DNA of 64,000 nucleotides from Pisaster brevispinus (lineage: Eukaryota > Echinodermata > Asteroidea > Forcipulatida > Asteriidae). A program made the position numbers and the translations under genes. Below, in pieces: positions 24,001-39,000 of this stretch. Location: the NCBI GenBank assembly GCA_023634235.1, contig JAMKCF010000023.1, positions 2,269,001-2,333,000 on the forward strand, written 5' to 3'. The first letter of the stretch is position 1, and each line of letters begins with the position of its first letter. The notes beneath the pieces were generated by a model. It saw only the letters and a program-made list of their open reading frames with translations. It made no database searches and was not told the origin of the DNA.

Positions 24001-27000
24001 AACACCAGAGCTTGAGTCCAGTGCAATTGCTCAGCCTTGACGAGCAGCGGGAATTTCTTGCTTCATTTATGACGTATTTACATAACTAAAATAAATTTGC
24101 CTTCCCACTAAGGCTAAACTAATGTAAGACTAATTCCATAATCTATCCATAGAGAATTGTCACTCATGCTGGCAATCAGGACCATTTTTTTAACCAAGAT
24201 AAAGTCACAAACTTCTTCAACCCAGATGTGTTCATCACTAGTTTGACCTCCTTCTGTAGTTTTCAGGAAGACAAACTTAAATGCCATGTTAGAGTAAAAG
24301 AGACTAAACATTATTCGTATTCAGGCATTCCACGGAGACTGAAGACTACTCTTAGTTACAACAGTCTGCCCTCACAGATCAGCCTCCAGTATTACCTTTT
24401 CCTGATGAATCTTTGAGGTCAAAGAGTTTCATTGAAAGCCAGGAATAACACTTAACAAAATGATGAATGGCTTTGAGTACAAAGAACACAGACGGATCTA
24501 TTCCTCGAACAACATCTTTTGTCCTTGACAGATCAACCACATGAGACATTATTATCTCATGTCTGCAAAAGTTCAACCAAGAACAGCTACAGGAGCCGTT
24601 TCTCAGGCTGTGAGTAAAAGATATATCATCTACATGTGGACAATATTCACATATGTGTATGTCTGTGTCAGATCAGCCACATGAGAACAATTGTATGCTA
24701 CTTGGGTCTACTCGAGATCAGAAACATTAACTGAAGGCAGTTTCTCAGGCTCCCGGCAGGCCTGAAAATGTTGTCCGTGAAGGGCAAGACAATTTTCATT
24801 TTGCTGAGAACACTTCCACTGGAAAATCTTAAAGTCTATGGGAAACTTTTAAAGGGGCACCAAGGCCAAGACCGTGGCAACAGAGGCAGCGGCCCCCGTT
24901 GTTTTCTTTTAACTCCCAGCCTGTTCAAGTACAAGAAACACACATGGATTGACAACCTACACAGTGCCCTACAAATGCATGTCTGTGACAATGTAACTTG
25001 GGTCTGCTCCCATTAAAGTCGCATGAGATACTTAATGTAATTCAGGCTCAAGAGAAACAACATGAACTGAAGGCAGTTTCTCATGCTGAGTTGAAGACAC
25101 CAAAAAAGAAACATGATCAATCCTCCAAAGAGCCTGCTGGAAGAATCCTTCCTTCTTAACATCCTGCTACCTGCATGATGTGCTGCAAGCTAAATGCACT
25201 TCAGACAGACTCGTCCTGCAATTGGAATTACGACTTGCAGACCAGAAGACCCCCACATGTCGTCACCATTTTCATGAAGAGCCACATATCTTAAAATGTT
25301 AAATTATTGATTACTACAGGAAGGGGCCTTTATCTCAATAACTGCATTTTGCATTTTCACGAAGAGCCACAGGCCCCCAAATTGCATTGTAATACATTTC
25401 AACAGAAGCGCGTAGAATGTCGGTCAAATAGTTTTTCGGGTTTCACGAAGAGCCATGTATGTCATCGTGTGCGTAATCACGTGACATACGCGCCCCTTTC
25501 CTATGTAAAAACACGTTTTAAAACCAGTTGGGTGTTTCTGTCAAAAAAACTGGATCCCTTTGTTAAAGGTATCGCTGGGAAGACCTGCTTACTCCACCCC
25601 CACCCCACACACACACCTCCCACATTCCCCATACCCCTGACCCCATCATTTGGTCAAACTCTTTTATTTAGGTCTTTCAGGAAGTTTGTTGACAATACAG
25701 TTTTTTTTGTCATGTGCTATATTACCAACTTTTTATGTGTTTTTTTCTTGCAGCAAACTCAAAATATAAAATACAAGACGAGCATGTGCAGGGATATTTC
25801 ACAGAAAGCAGGTTGTCCTCGTGGAAGTAGCTGTACTTTTGCCCATTCTGAAGAAGAAGTAGAGCGGTACGTAATCTAAGCTTTACATACTTGTATAATT
25901 CATCAGTGTTAGCTCTTTTTGGAATTCTCTTGATACACATGTTGTTAAACTATAGCATATCATTGTTAACAAATCCAGTAAATTTTTTATTTTAGCATGA
26001 TTTATACCTTATAGCAAATAGCACTACTATTGCATGTTTTATAGCCTATAGAGAAACCTCGCTAAATGTTTAACCAACCATAGAGGGCACCCTCTCAGGG
26101 CCTATCCATCATGCTATGCAGTGACTCCACCATCTGACGTCCTATATTTTCTAGTGACAGGCAGGGGTTTCCCTTAACTTTTTTTTTCACTCACCCGCCG
26201 GACGAGTCAACCAAAATTCTGGGTCGCCCGCAAGTTTTTTCACTCGCCCGTATGTATTGATGCACACAATTTTCGTAGCATAAAAAAAATTAATAAAAAA
26301 ATATTTTAAAAAACCCACACACACACACACAAGTGTGTAAACACCTCCAATCGGGGACCTCCTATTGTCCCTCTTTTGTTTGGACTTTTTGGCAACAGCT
26401 CCCATTGGTTTTGTACACAATTTCCAACTGGGGACCTTTACCCAACCGGGGACCCTATTGTCCTCTTTTGTTATAGGTCCCCGGTTTGAATGTGAAAACA
26501 AACTCACACACACACGAAAATTTGCGTTTTTGGACTATCTTATCCCCTAATTTCTTCCATTAATAATCCTTTTTTCATCAACAACCATTTTCATGATTTG
26601 AGAATCGGTTTTATAGAACTTCTTTTGCAATGAAACCTTCGTGTTAACGATCGATTGACGACGCACGATGGAGAAAAAAGCAATGAACTTTGCCCTGCAA
26701 CGCCCTCTATCGGCAAAGTTGTCGATGCTGGAATAGCCTTAACCCAATGCTGTGTATAGTACAGAACCCGCGGGCGTGCGCCACATTGTGCAGCAACTCT
26801 TTACTGACTCGTGAACGTGTACAGAGTTGGAGGCTAGCCAAGCTTTCTTATGAATATGTATTTTTTAACGGGCCAATCACAGCGTGCAGAATGTTGGTTA
26901 GGATGGACTTTGGACCTGCTGTTGTACTGTACAATACACCATGTGCTGTGTGCGTGCGTGGACTACAGGCGGGCGAGCAAAGGTTGTGGGGCCTGTGGAT

Positions 27001-30000
27001 ACTCGCTACCATTACCATGTGGTTATGTGCGTGCGTGTTTTACTTATGAACGATCGTGATCGCGATCGCGATCGTGGCCACATTAAATCTAGCAAATGTA
27101 AAGACTTGCCAAACCATTTTACGAACTGAAAATTATCTCTCTCTGGGATTTTACCACTGTACCCCTCATTTATTGTGAAAAGGAACACATTTTTGACTCG
27201 CCCGGCAGGCTAGTAAAGGAAGGGTTTTGACTCGCCCGCCGCTGTTTTCACTCACATTTGGCGACCGGGCGACCGCTGATTTCGAACCCTGACAGGTATC
27301 GTGCAGATGTATTTTTTAAACACACTTTCATTTTGGAGAATATTTCGTACAATTTTTGTTAATTGTCGATCATTATTATTACACATAATCATTTGTCATT
27401 ACTAGCACACATTGTTTTTGTTGCAGAGTCAAGGCTTTGAATTATAGTAGTTTGAATAATGGTATTTACCTTGAAAGCTTCCTCAAGTTATTACTTTAAT
27501 TCCACTGAGTTGTTATTCCCTGGATTAGAAGTGCAGTTTATCTCTATGGCATATAAATACTCTAGCTAATTGCTTCATTCAAGGTGTCAATCTCTGGACC
27601 GTTCAGGGGACTAGCAAAACATATCGTGGAGTGTAGCGGTCAGTGGTCGTTCCCTTCTCCCGGTCGGTTCCTCTTAGCCTGCGCCAGGCTAAGAGACCTA
27701 GCGAGATGTAGTAATACCGACCATTGGTAATTCCCTTCCGTCGGTCATCTCACCTAGCTCGGGGAGCTAGTATGCTAGAGTAAGTCATGTTGTGGCATAT
27801 ACTGGCCCCAGCTGTTCGCTACACCTGCCCATAACTATATCTGCAGGGCAAGCTGAAACAAGATAGTAGCAAGATCTTTGAATGAACATTGCCATGGTCT
27901 GGAATGACCTCCCTGTATTTGGGCTGCCTATGTCAGGCTTACATAATATGGTATGGAACATTGTGACAGCTCCAAACATACATGTAAAGCTTGCGCATAA
28001 TACTGGGATTCTCACATTAGCAGAACGCAAGGGGACAATATTTACTTGAGATCACCATCGGTCTCCAGACCACTGGTGTCACCCAGTCAGTGGGCCTTGG
28101 TCTCCCTCATGGTCCCCCCCCCCTCCATGTCCAGTGTGCCAGACGACTCTGGGTCATTGGAGTCAAATCAACCTATGCATTCGGGGGAGTCAGCTGAAGT
28201 CAAACTCTGACTGGTACAGTAGGACAAACTACATAAATCTTTCAAGTGGAAAACAAGATCATACATGAGCATTCTAGCAGGGATCAATTTATTGCTATTA
28301 TGACTAGCAACAAAGTGAGAATATGCATATCATCATTCAGGGACCACAACTTCCAAGAGGCCCCCTGCCATGGAGTCACCACATAGCACAATGGGTAGAC
28401 CCTGAAAGGGTGCCTGCCCTCTATGGTTGGTTAGACACTTGGAGAAAGTCACCAACAAGTTATAAAATATGCTGTAGTAGTGCTATTTGGATAAGCACCG
28501 CTCATAGAATCGTCCAACAGTACCTCTTTGGGGTTAGAAGTTTTAAATAACATTTGAAGATGGTTTAATTGTCAAAAGTCTGGTGTTATTTTAGTGCACA
28601 ATTAAAACGCAGGAGTCTATTTCATTCACTTACCCAAATAGCCACTACTTATGCTATTTCATATAGCCGGCAGGCTAATTCGCTAAAAAGATTTGACAAC
28701 CAATATGGCTCCCTTCATGCCCACCCAGGCGTTTGCGCCCACCCAGCATGCCACGCGGTAGCTCCGCCATCTTACGTCCTTCTTTTTCTAGCAGCGGTAC
28801 GGTGTACACGTGAGTTTTCACGCTCTTGCTTAGCTTGAGATTTTGTGCCTTCGCTTTTTCCTGTTAAAGGTTTTACTAAGATTTATTCAACCAGTTTGAT
28901 TTGTAGAGTTCTTCAGTCACTTTTGAGCGTACCCCCGTGGTATATAATACAAGTGTATATATTTATTGTTGTGTCTCCTGTGTCTTCCTTATTTATATTT
29001 AATAAATTACGTTGTATATACATGAACTAGTGTCTCACTTCCGTGAGACTCCCTACTCCGGGAGCAGTACTCCCGGCCGCTGTAGGAGGCTAGTTAGAGT
29101 CAGTGTTCCACTTGTTCGCACTCGTGGGACTCCCTACTCCGGGAGAAGTACTCCCGGCCGTTGTAGGAGGCTGACTCCGAGGGCTCAGTCCTTTACGTTT
29201 TTCGCTAGTGTTCTTCTGGTCGCGACCAGTTGAACTCCCTGCCCCGGGAGAAGTACTCCTGGTCTGGTGCAGGAGGCTAGCGGAGAGAGAGCTTGGGTAT
29301 ACCGGTTAAATCCGTTCCCTTCCCCTGCTCGCTCTCCCCCTCGCTCAGCGGAGAGTGTGGGGCCCAACGAAACTAATATACGGGGTATACCGGCCTCTGG
29401 CCTCTCCCTTGCCCCGTCTGCTATTGTTACTGAGCCAGTCACTGAACTACCGTGCTTGCCGTGGGGGATTTGCGCCGGTAAGGCCGTTCAATTTCCCCGG
29501 TCAGTACAGTACTGACCATAAGTAAATCGGCACTGGACGTGCCTGGCCTAGCACTCTTTAGAGATTTATCACAATGAAAAAGAGCACAGCTAAGGGCCAG
29601 AGTGGTACCAAGGGCAAACCCATGAAAGGTACAACACACTCGAAGCCATCGTCAGTCCTTGGACTCACGACTTCACCCGGTCCTCGGGTGCGGGCTTCCT
29701 CAGGAAACTCAATGCCTCGACCGACCACTGGAGTGCTAGCCCAGGCTACTCCAGGGGGTGAACGGAAGCTAGGGAGGTCAGAGTTAAATCTCTCTCCGGC
29801 CCCATCATCGCGTTCCAGGCGCTCCGATCCCCCGCCGGTGCTGCGGGCGGGGCTGGGGTTACAAGCTTCACGGGACCCACCTCCCCTGTCACATAGGGTG
29901 AGGGAATCCCAGTCAACTTCATACACTGATCGCTGCTCGAAAATACCGATGATGGACCCCCTATCGGAGCTTTCCCGGGGAAGTGCGACTGACAATCCTT

Positions 30001-33000
30001 CAGGCAAGAAGGCTAAGCTGAAGCACCCAGTGGAAACCAACAGCGCCAAAGGCTAAGTTTGGGGGGAAGAAGACAAACAAGGTCGGCTTTACGCCACATC
30101 CGGCGTTTCGTAAGGCCCTCAAGTCCTCTCACCAGCAGGCCCCTAGGATATCTCCCGGCACCGCTCCGGCGGCACCTCGCTACTCCCAGCCTGCCTGTCA
30201 GAACTTCCAGACGGGCGGCAGGGGCCGTGGCGGCGGTAGGCCCCCTCCCCCTCCCCGCTACTCGGGGGGTTGGAGGCGGTGACGTCCTGCTCCCGACTCC
30301 GGCCGCCTTGGGGCGAGATCACGTCCGACGCATGGGTGCTCGCAACGGTCACATACGGCTATCGTTTGGAGTTCACGAGCGCCCCTCTGTCGGACACCTT
30401 GGTTCGCGAAACGCCAGTTCCAGCGAACAGGGGAAAAACGCCTTGCTCTAGAGGAGGAGATTTTCTCCCTTTTAAAAAGGCAGGCGGTGTGTCCGGTGGC
30501 GGAATCAGAACAGTTCCAAGGGTTCCTTTCGCTGTTTTTTCTAACGCCCAAAAAGGGAACTGGAGAATGGCGACCAATCTTAAACCTGAAACTGCTCAAT
30601 CGGTTCATCAGGCCGAGGCGCTTCCGGATGGAAACACTAAAAGTGATTCTGGGGTCGCTACACATGGGAGTGTGGGCAGCGTCGATCGACCTAAAAGATG
30701 CGTACCTCCACATACCCATTTGGTCGGAGCACTCCCAATACCTCCGATTCAGATATCGGGGACGCACATTGGAATTCACGGCCCTCCCGTTCGGACTCTC
30801 GAAGGCACCAAGGGTGTTCACAAGAGTTACTTGAACAATCGCAGCCTATCTGCGTCGTCAGAATATTATGATTTACATGTATTTAGACGATTGGCTGGTT
30901 GTCGGCAGATCGTAAGAGGAAACAGCCCGAAATCTACAGACCACCTGCGAAGTGACGAGGGCCGTAGGTTTCATTATAAACGAGGAGAAATCCTGTTTCA
31001 TACCAACCCAGTCTCCGACCTTCCTAGGTGCGGTCGTCGACCTGCGGAACAGCGTGGCTTCTCCCACAAAGGAGCGCATCACAGCTCTGTTTCAATGCGT
31101 GGACCTGTTCCTGTCCTCCACTACGGCCCCAGCGCGGGCTTGGCTAAGACTCCTGGGCCTCATGGCCAGTCTGGTAGACCTGGTTCCATGGTGTCGCCTT
31201 CGAATGCGACCACTCCAGTTACATCTCTTGTTGCATTACAGGCCGAGAAGGGACTGCATATCCGTTCTCGTGCTAATCAACAATCACATCCATCCTCATC
31301 TGCGGTGGTGGCAACAAGAGGAAAATGTCAGTTGCGGTCTGGGGTTCCCTCCGAGGGCTCCACAGATCACAATTTCAACCAACGCATCCAACAAGGGTTG
31401 GGGTGCGTCCCTTGGCCCGCGGCAGACAGCCGGAGAATGGGACGAGTTGTTCAAGGCCCAACACATCAACATCTTGGAGTTCCAGGCGGTCTTCAATGCT
31501 CTGCGACATTTTCGAACCGAGGTGAGGAACCGTACGGTTCTCATCAGAACGGACAACACGACAGTCGTGTCCTATATAAACAGACAGGGAGGCACGCGGT
31601 CACCGCAGCTATGCCTCCTCACCTGGGATCTATTCCGTTGGCTCATCCAGAACGAGATAGTCCTGCATGCAATCCACATTCCAGGGGTGGAAAACACGCT
31701 AGCGGATGCACTGTCGAGGGGTACAGTGATCCCTACAGAGTGGACCCTGCACAACGGAGTAGTTCAGCAGATTTTCGCGGCAGCGGGTCGACCGCGCACA
31801 GATCTCTTTGCGACAGAAATAAACACCAAACTCCCGGTATTCTGCGCAAGATTTCATCATCCCATGGCCTGGGCCACCGACGCCCTGGCCATAGACTGGA
31901 CAGACATGTTCGCATATGCGTTCCCTCCGATATCCCTTCTCCAGAGAGTCATAGGGAAGATAGAGCAGGAACCGTGCCGAATTCTCCTGATCGCTCCCTT
32001 CTGGCCACGCCAGCCATGGTTCCTGAGGCTAGTGAGACTCCTGATAGGGGATCCTCTAATCCTCCCGGAGCGACACAATCTCCTATACCAACCACACTCC
32101 CGTCTACAGCACCCGGCGCCGGGAGACCTCCACTTGGCATGTCGGCCACTGTCCAACGATCCCTCATTGAAGCAGGCCTTTCTGAGGAAGCTGCGGCCCT
32201 GGCAGCAAAGGGGCGTCGCCTTTCCACACGAATGGTTTACGATAGTCGACTTCAACATTTTAGTCGGTGGTGTGCCGACCGATCGGTGGATCCAGTCACA
32301 GCATCTTTAGCGATGGTGTCGGATTTTCTGGCCCACCTCTTCAAGTCCCAACTGAAGGTGGCAACTATAAAAAATTACAGATCGACCATTGCCGCGGTCC
32401 ATGCAGGGTTCCTCGATGGTTCCGCAATCCCATCTAGCCCCGTATTAACGCAGCTACTTCGGGGCATGTTTAATGAAAGGCCCCCAAGACAGAGGCTTGT
32501 CCCATCCTGGGACTTGGGGCGCGTGCTAGAGAACTTAGCAGCACCTCCCTACGTACCAGCGAACCTATCATCGCTGTTGCAACTTTCCACTAAGTTGGCC
32601 TTCCTTATAGCCGCAGCTACGGCTAGGCGGGGATGCGAAATCCAGGCGCTATCGATCCAACCGGAACATATCCGCTGGGAACCGGGCGGGGTCCATCTTG
32701 TCCCCAAGCATCGTTCCTAACAAAGAATCAGACGGCAGTCTTTACTCCGTCTGACATCTTCATTCCCCAAATTGCGTCGGTATCGTCGGTTCGATCAGAC
32801 AGGCTCTGGTGCCCGGTACGTTCCCTCAAATGGTACCTGGAACGTACCAAGTCACTTAGGGGGACTTGCGATCAATTATTTGTCTCAACTACTCCCCCAC
32901 ATGGCCCGGTCTCCAAAGATACAATCAAGCGATGGATTGTATCAGCAATAAAGTCGGCTCACCCCGACTGGCTGTCCGGTAAGGACGCAGGCAGTCAGGG

Positions 33001-36000
33001 AACTATACGTGCACACGACGTTCGCGCCGTGTCCACATCCTGGGCGTTCTTCAGAGAGATTTCCTTTGCAGAGATCTCACAAGCAGCTTGCTGGAAGGGC
33101 CCATCAACCTTTACCACCTGCTATCTGCGTGATGTGCTTCAGAACGAGAGAGCAGTGCTGTCAGCATCTCAACCCAGAAGGGACTCCCAGTCAAGTGATC
33201 CCTCCAGGCGGCGCCAGGACGGAACTTGAGGTAAAAAAAATAACAATAATAATTTTTTTACGTTCTTAATTAAGTACATACTGTCAGTTCTTAGTTCAAG
33301 TTGGGGTACTTGTTAACTATTGTCTGATTTTATAAAGGTGTCTCGCCTACCCAACCTCCATGCTACGGTGCTACTCTATGCATAAGTAGTGGCTATTTGG
33401 GTAAGTGAATGAAATAGACTCCCCCACCACAGAAGTGTGGGAAGAGTCTATGAATGATACTTACCCAAATAGCTTCCCACCCTCCTTCCCCACTCTCGGC
33501 TCGTGTTCAGGGTTACCTCTTTGGACGAGAAAAAGAAGGACGTAAGATGGCGGAGCTACCGCGTACAGCATGCTGGGTGGGCGCGAAGGGCGCCTGGGTG
33601 GGCGCGAAGGGCCCCCTATTGGTTGTCAAATCTTTTTAGCGAATTAGCCTGCCGGCTACATGAAATATGCATAAGTAGTGGCTATTTGGGTAAGTATCAT
33701 TCATAGACTCTTCCCACACTTCTGTGGAGGGGGAATTCCATGTGCTGTATGGATAGCTTTTTGTCTGTTATGGACGTTAGTAGTCCTCAAAAAATCTTGC
33801 CCCAAAATGGTCTTTTTCAGAACAAATGATTAAAAATATCATGGTGTAATAACTTGTTTCATTTCAAAAAAGAATGCCAATTGAAATACACCAGTTCCAT
33901 GTCTGGAAAGTCAATCAAAGTTTTCAAAGTTGTCAAACTGAAATCTTGCAGTGTGTTTTTCATTATCATTTTTTGTATTAAAATCCAGAAAATGAGATAC
34001 TACCCAAATTCCATGAACTGTCCACCTCATAATTATACAAAGAGCCTAAAACAAGCATCTTCAGTGTGCTTGTGATACTAAAAATAATCACTTCCTTTAT
34101 GTGGCTTGTATAGCATTGCAGGTTATACACAAACGTCTTAAGTTTTTTCAAACATTTTTTGGTGCTGATATTAATCCCCCAAAATATGGTAGCTATCCAC
34201 TTTATACAACATATTCTTGTCTCTCTCTCTGAAAAGTAAAAAGTAAAATTGTCTTCTTAGTTATTTCATTTTGCATATCCTTATCTAGCACTTTAAAAAC
34301 ATTTAGGTGTCTGACTGGTTCTTGGGTAAAAGAATTCTCTGATTATCCAGAGGTTGCAACCCTGCAGAGTGATCTGTTGTTTTGCCTACTGATATACCTA
34401 AAAGATACACCTGTGGTTTAAATCTGAAAATACTCGGCTTGAGACCAGGTGGCATGCTTGGGAAGAAAAAAAATTGACAAAAACAACATGTGTATCCTGA
34501 ACCTGTGGGCATTCTCGGAGGTCATAAGTTAACAGAATTAACATATCAACAAACCATCCTCTTTAATTCAGCCAAGCATGTGTGCACTTGGGACAGCCAA
34601 GCATGGCAACCAAGAGAGTCGGTTGACTGTTGGCAGGAATTCAGCATACTTTTTACTGAGGATGTCCCTAACTTATTACATTTTGAATATCCTAAATATA
34701 AGGTATCGTGCTAAAAGTCGCCGAATGCTATCTGCATTGAATCGTCAGGTTAGCTCTCAGAATAAAGCATCAGAAAGAGCAAAAGTGGACAAACTAATAA
34801 CACGAGGAGTCAGTACCGTAGATGATGGACTAACAAATGAAGATCAGCATGAATTAATGGAACTCAAACAGCACATTGCTCTCCGAGATAAAAGGTATTT
34901 TCTTATTCTGTTCATTTCCTTGTTGTCAACAAAACCAAAATCCCACAGAGGCCACTAGTGGAAGAAAACAAATGTGTAGACCATTAGTAGTTTTAATGTA
35001 TTGTAACTGATTCCATGCAAATTGTACAAATATAATGTGTGTTAATCGGCGTGAGCACATTCTCTATGCAAACTGCTTTCCGGCTGTGGAGCAAAGAGCT
35101 ACTGGCTACCCTGATTCCAGTGTAACACAAGTTCTTATTTCTTTTCACCTCCATCTTCTCAATTCAATCTTGTATTCAAGTCCTCAAACCTTGGAGTCTT
35201 AGTTGAGTCCTGATTGTTGAGTCAAAGTCAAAGTGTTACGTCATTTTGGTTGAGTCTCGGGTCTGAGTTGTACAGAGAGCTTTGCTGATGGCCCCTCTTG
35301 GTCCATCTGTTGTTCTCATAGAACATCTTACCCCCAAAATGACTGATGACTAGTAGTTTAGCACTGACTATAAATATGTATGCATGAGTAATCTTACAAA
35401 TCTACACCTAGTGAGAAATTTGATTATTTGTTAAAATTGTTTATTCATAATAAATGGCTTTGATGAAATAGGTTAAGTCATAGAATAGACTCGTGTAGAT
35501 AAGTGACTACAATGCATCCGCCTTCAGCTCGTACTTTCTATCCACAAATCTACTCTCTCTTGTCCATTCTTCTTAACTTAATGTGGATTTGGGAAGAAAA
35601 AGTCCATGTCTTTTTGGCTACTTGTGGCTTGTTTTCTCAACCAAATTTACTGTATAAAAATAATGATGTCCAGTGTAGGTAATTACAAGAAGAGCTTTAT
35701 GTACTCGATAATTGTACTATTGGTATTGGTATTATTGTTATTCTGATTAAACTGCCAGTTTAAAAGATTTTTTTACTGAATTCTCAACTGTTCTGTTATA
35801 TGGCAATACTATTTACTTTATTTTTAGGCTTAAAAAAACCCCACACCTTTTTGTTAGTATGTAACAATTGTTTTTATCTCACACCTTAATGACTAGTGTT
35901 GATGATCATCAAACAGAAGTAAATCATCCTACAGATGATTCTTTAAGAAAAGAGTCATTATCATGCAGAAAAATACTAAATATACCTGTCAAATCTGCAA

Positions 36001-39000
36001 ATCCTGCCAGCACAGATCCCAGAGGGAACATAAACTCATTAGGTAAGTCTTAGTAGGGAGAAAATTTTAACCCTCCGTGAATCCACGGGAAACAATTTAC
36101 TTGCTGAACCCACTGGGCGGGATTGGAGGGCAGATTGTATTACGGGTAAATAACTGTGTTTGGTGGGCACATTTCGTGTTCTAATGATCTGAACAGATGA
36201 ATAGATGTTCCCTGGACCCACACAATAAAGATTGAAGCATTTTTAAAATTTACACATTGGTTCACTACTAATTAAAAAAAAAAAAAACATTTCGAAATCC
36301 GCACCCAAGGCCCTCTGCAAACTGCCATCCCCAAACCACTCAGCAGTTGTTTATTTACTGTTTGATTAGGCTACACAGCTATTGGCAACACTACAAGGGT
36401 AAACAGCACCTATTATCTATTATACCCCCCCCCCCCCCCCCCCCACTACCACCACCATAATATGGTATAGTCAAAAGCATGTGAAGATTACATGTATTCA
36501 AAGGATTAAGTTTTTGTGCACACAGTAGGATTTTTTTGTGCACATTATGATGGGTCTATATAGACTAATCTGCCATCCCACACTATTTGCCAACCTCTGA
36601 GTTTACCAACCCAGATATCACTACAGTATATGAAAGAGTGATGTTTAAGGGTAGTTTTAAAAAAACCAGCGGAATTGATCCACACATTTTATAGTTATTT
36701 AAAAAAGTATGAACCTGGACCTTCCGCCCGCACCCCTCGGCTGCTCCGAGGGTTTTAATTAATGGCTGAGGTATGCTGCACCTTGATTTGTTGCTGTCAG
36801 CACAATGCAAACTAACAGGGTAATTAACAAATACTTGATATTCAGGGGTTGAAATTAACTTCAATTGTTAAGTAAAAACAGGGCCAAATGTCCCTCCCTA
36901 AAATTTGGTGGTCCAGACAATACAGAGATGCAACTTTGTATTGAACAAAAACAATACAAACTAGACATATCTTTTCTTTAAAAGTAATCCATGCCCCCTG
37001 TGTCACATTTTGTTCTTATCTTGTGATAACTGGTCATGTAGTGCCATCCATTTGCCCCTAAAATTTGTTCTTCAAACCATGTTAATATCTCAAGATTATC
37101 TTGATGAAATATAAACTGTAGCATTTTGGATAAATAAAAGAAAATTAATCTGAGACAATGCACAATTTACTTTTGCCATTCTTTTGATTTTAAAAGAAAG
37201 AGGCGTGATGACATGAAGAAACCTAAAACCATCATGGACTTTTTCAAGACAGTCTAGATACCGGCCAAAGTTCAAGCCCTGCGGTTCTTTCACAACCACC
37301 CCATATTCAAAAGAGAGAAAACATTCTGTGCCTGTCAATTGCTGAAAATAATAAAATGGAGGGGTCTTGCCCTAACCCCCTACATCCATTAAACTTTAAA
37401 GAAAGAACCACCCCATTTTGAAATAAAATAAAAAGGTATTGCTTTATTCCTCTCCATTCCTCAACTTTTACCCAACTGGACACCAAAAGAGAAAGGAAAA
37501 AAAGCAAGACAAAAAAAGACAAGGGAAAGTAAACTTACCTTTCTGAAATTTCACTTCCTTTTAGTGTTGCTATTGGTTGTTTACTAGAAGTGGTTTTTGT
37601 GTGTATTGTTCTTTTTTGATAAACCCAAAATTATTTTTATCATAGCCCAACATTTACAAAGATTTTGAAATTAAATTTCACTAAATTAACTCAAATCACA
37701 CAAAATCTATTTCAAAATGGTAAAACACAATGTTTATTTTTGAAATAACCTTTTTTATATATATATATTTAAAACAAAAATGCTCCCATCATTTAAATAC
37801 ATGCTCATGTATGTATAACCATTAAAACGCTAGCTGACACCATTTTGGATTTCGCTTTGATCAATCAGGGCCGAAGATTGCTATACCGAAATACTGATAT
37901 ACTGAACAAATTACATGGACCCTGCTGTGTTCGTTATAGCAGCGCTGAACTGTATTTCATACATAGAGACCATGTCTAAAAGTCCAGATCATTGTCTGCA
38001 GACCTCAAAACGAGGCCCAGAAATAATGGGTTTTTTTTTCTTCAAACGGGTAATATCAGTGCAACTTTCATGAAATATGCAAAGTACTTTTAGATGACAT
38101 ATAGTTTATGAAATTTACGGGTACCTTGAATACCAGCTACAGCGTATACTGTGGCAATTTATTTTGGAAAGAACTTGTATTGTGATGTTTTATTAAATTC
38201 CATCCACTATATACGGTTTGAATTTAAACATTTTAATAATAAACTAGAAATAGAGTTTGTGAACAAACTCACGGTGTTCGGTTGAACCATGGACCTCCAC
38301 GTAAATTGATGACGTAATTCAAAAGAAGGTAAACTCTGTGTACAAGTTTTTGCTTTCCTCGTGCTTTGACAGTAGATGCAAATATTGTAGCTTTTGTTAA
38401 TCCTCGTTTACAACTTTTTCAAATTTGAAACTTCAACTTCCGATTTGGTCAAATGTTGTCAAAGACGAATGGCTTTCGTCGAATGGCTTTAAAATTATGT
38501 GATGTCATTAAAATACCAATTTACGTATTTTGATCATTGTTATTCCCAAGTTTACTATGTTAAGCCTTTCTGTTGTATGTGATTTGTTCACCTTAGTCAT
38601 TTCATGTGGAACTCAGCTACTGGAATAAACTCATTATTAGTTCATAGCTCTATGGTTAGCTCAAGTGTTTTTACGGCGACGTGCTGATAAAACGAAATAG
38701 TGGGGAACCTCCATATTCTAAATGTACTCATTGAATATTTCCTAGCTTAGTTTGAAATAAGTGTAATATTAGTGGATCCCTCGATGTGTCCACAGTTCCA
38801 TGTAAGTAAACAAAAGCTTTAAAAGGAAGAACATTGTGAACAACCTCTTTGTTGATGGCCGTTCACACGATTTAAGCCAAATGATTTTAGTGAGAGTTTG
38901 ATCCTAGCGGGATTGAGTGTCAAAAGTAACGTTACACAAACGGACCTATTAAATAATAATAATCAGTGACGTTGCAGGTTTGCACGGAACGTACTAACAT

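Larger units (their letters stand above)
28612..33730 (+). mobile_element. DIRS retrotransposon, structurally complete
   Basis: About 5.1 kb. Inverted terminal repeats (28627-28791 against 33528-33692) flank gag-like, RT-RNase H and tyrosine recombinase genes. An internal complementary region (33377-33475) is complementary to both outer ends joined, as in DIRS-1, which is thought to replicate through a circle and integrate by recombinase. Frameshifts and two nonsense codons show this copy is inactive. It lies in the Roquin intron after the zinc-finger exon. Confidence 0.9.

Noticed and set aside
29558..30049. 163-codon minus-strand frame in the DIRS gag region
   Set aside because: Antisense shadow of the gag-like ORF in GC-rich DNA; no recognisable domain.
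30270..32720. A single 816-codon frame through the DIRS element
   Set aside because: Only its first ~60 and last ~195 codons are real DIRS protein sequence; the middle is a shadow of RT-RNase H in another frame.
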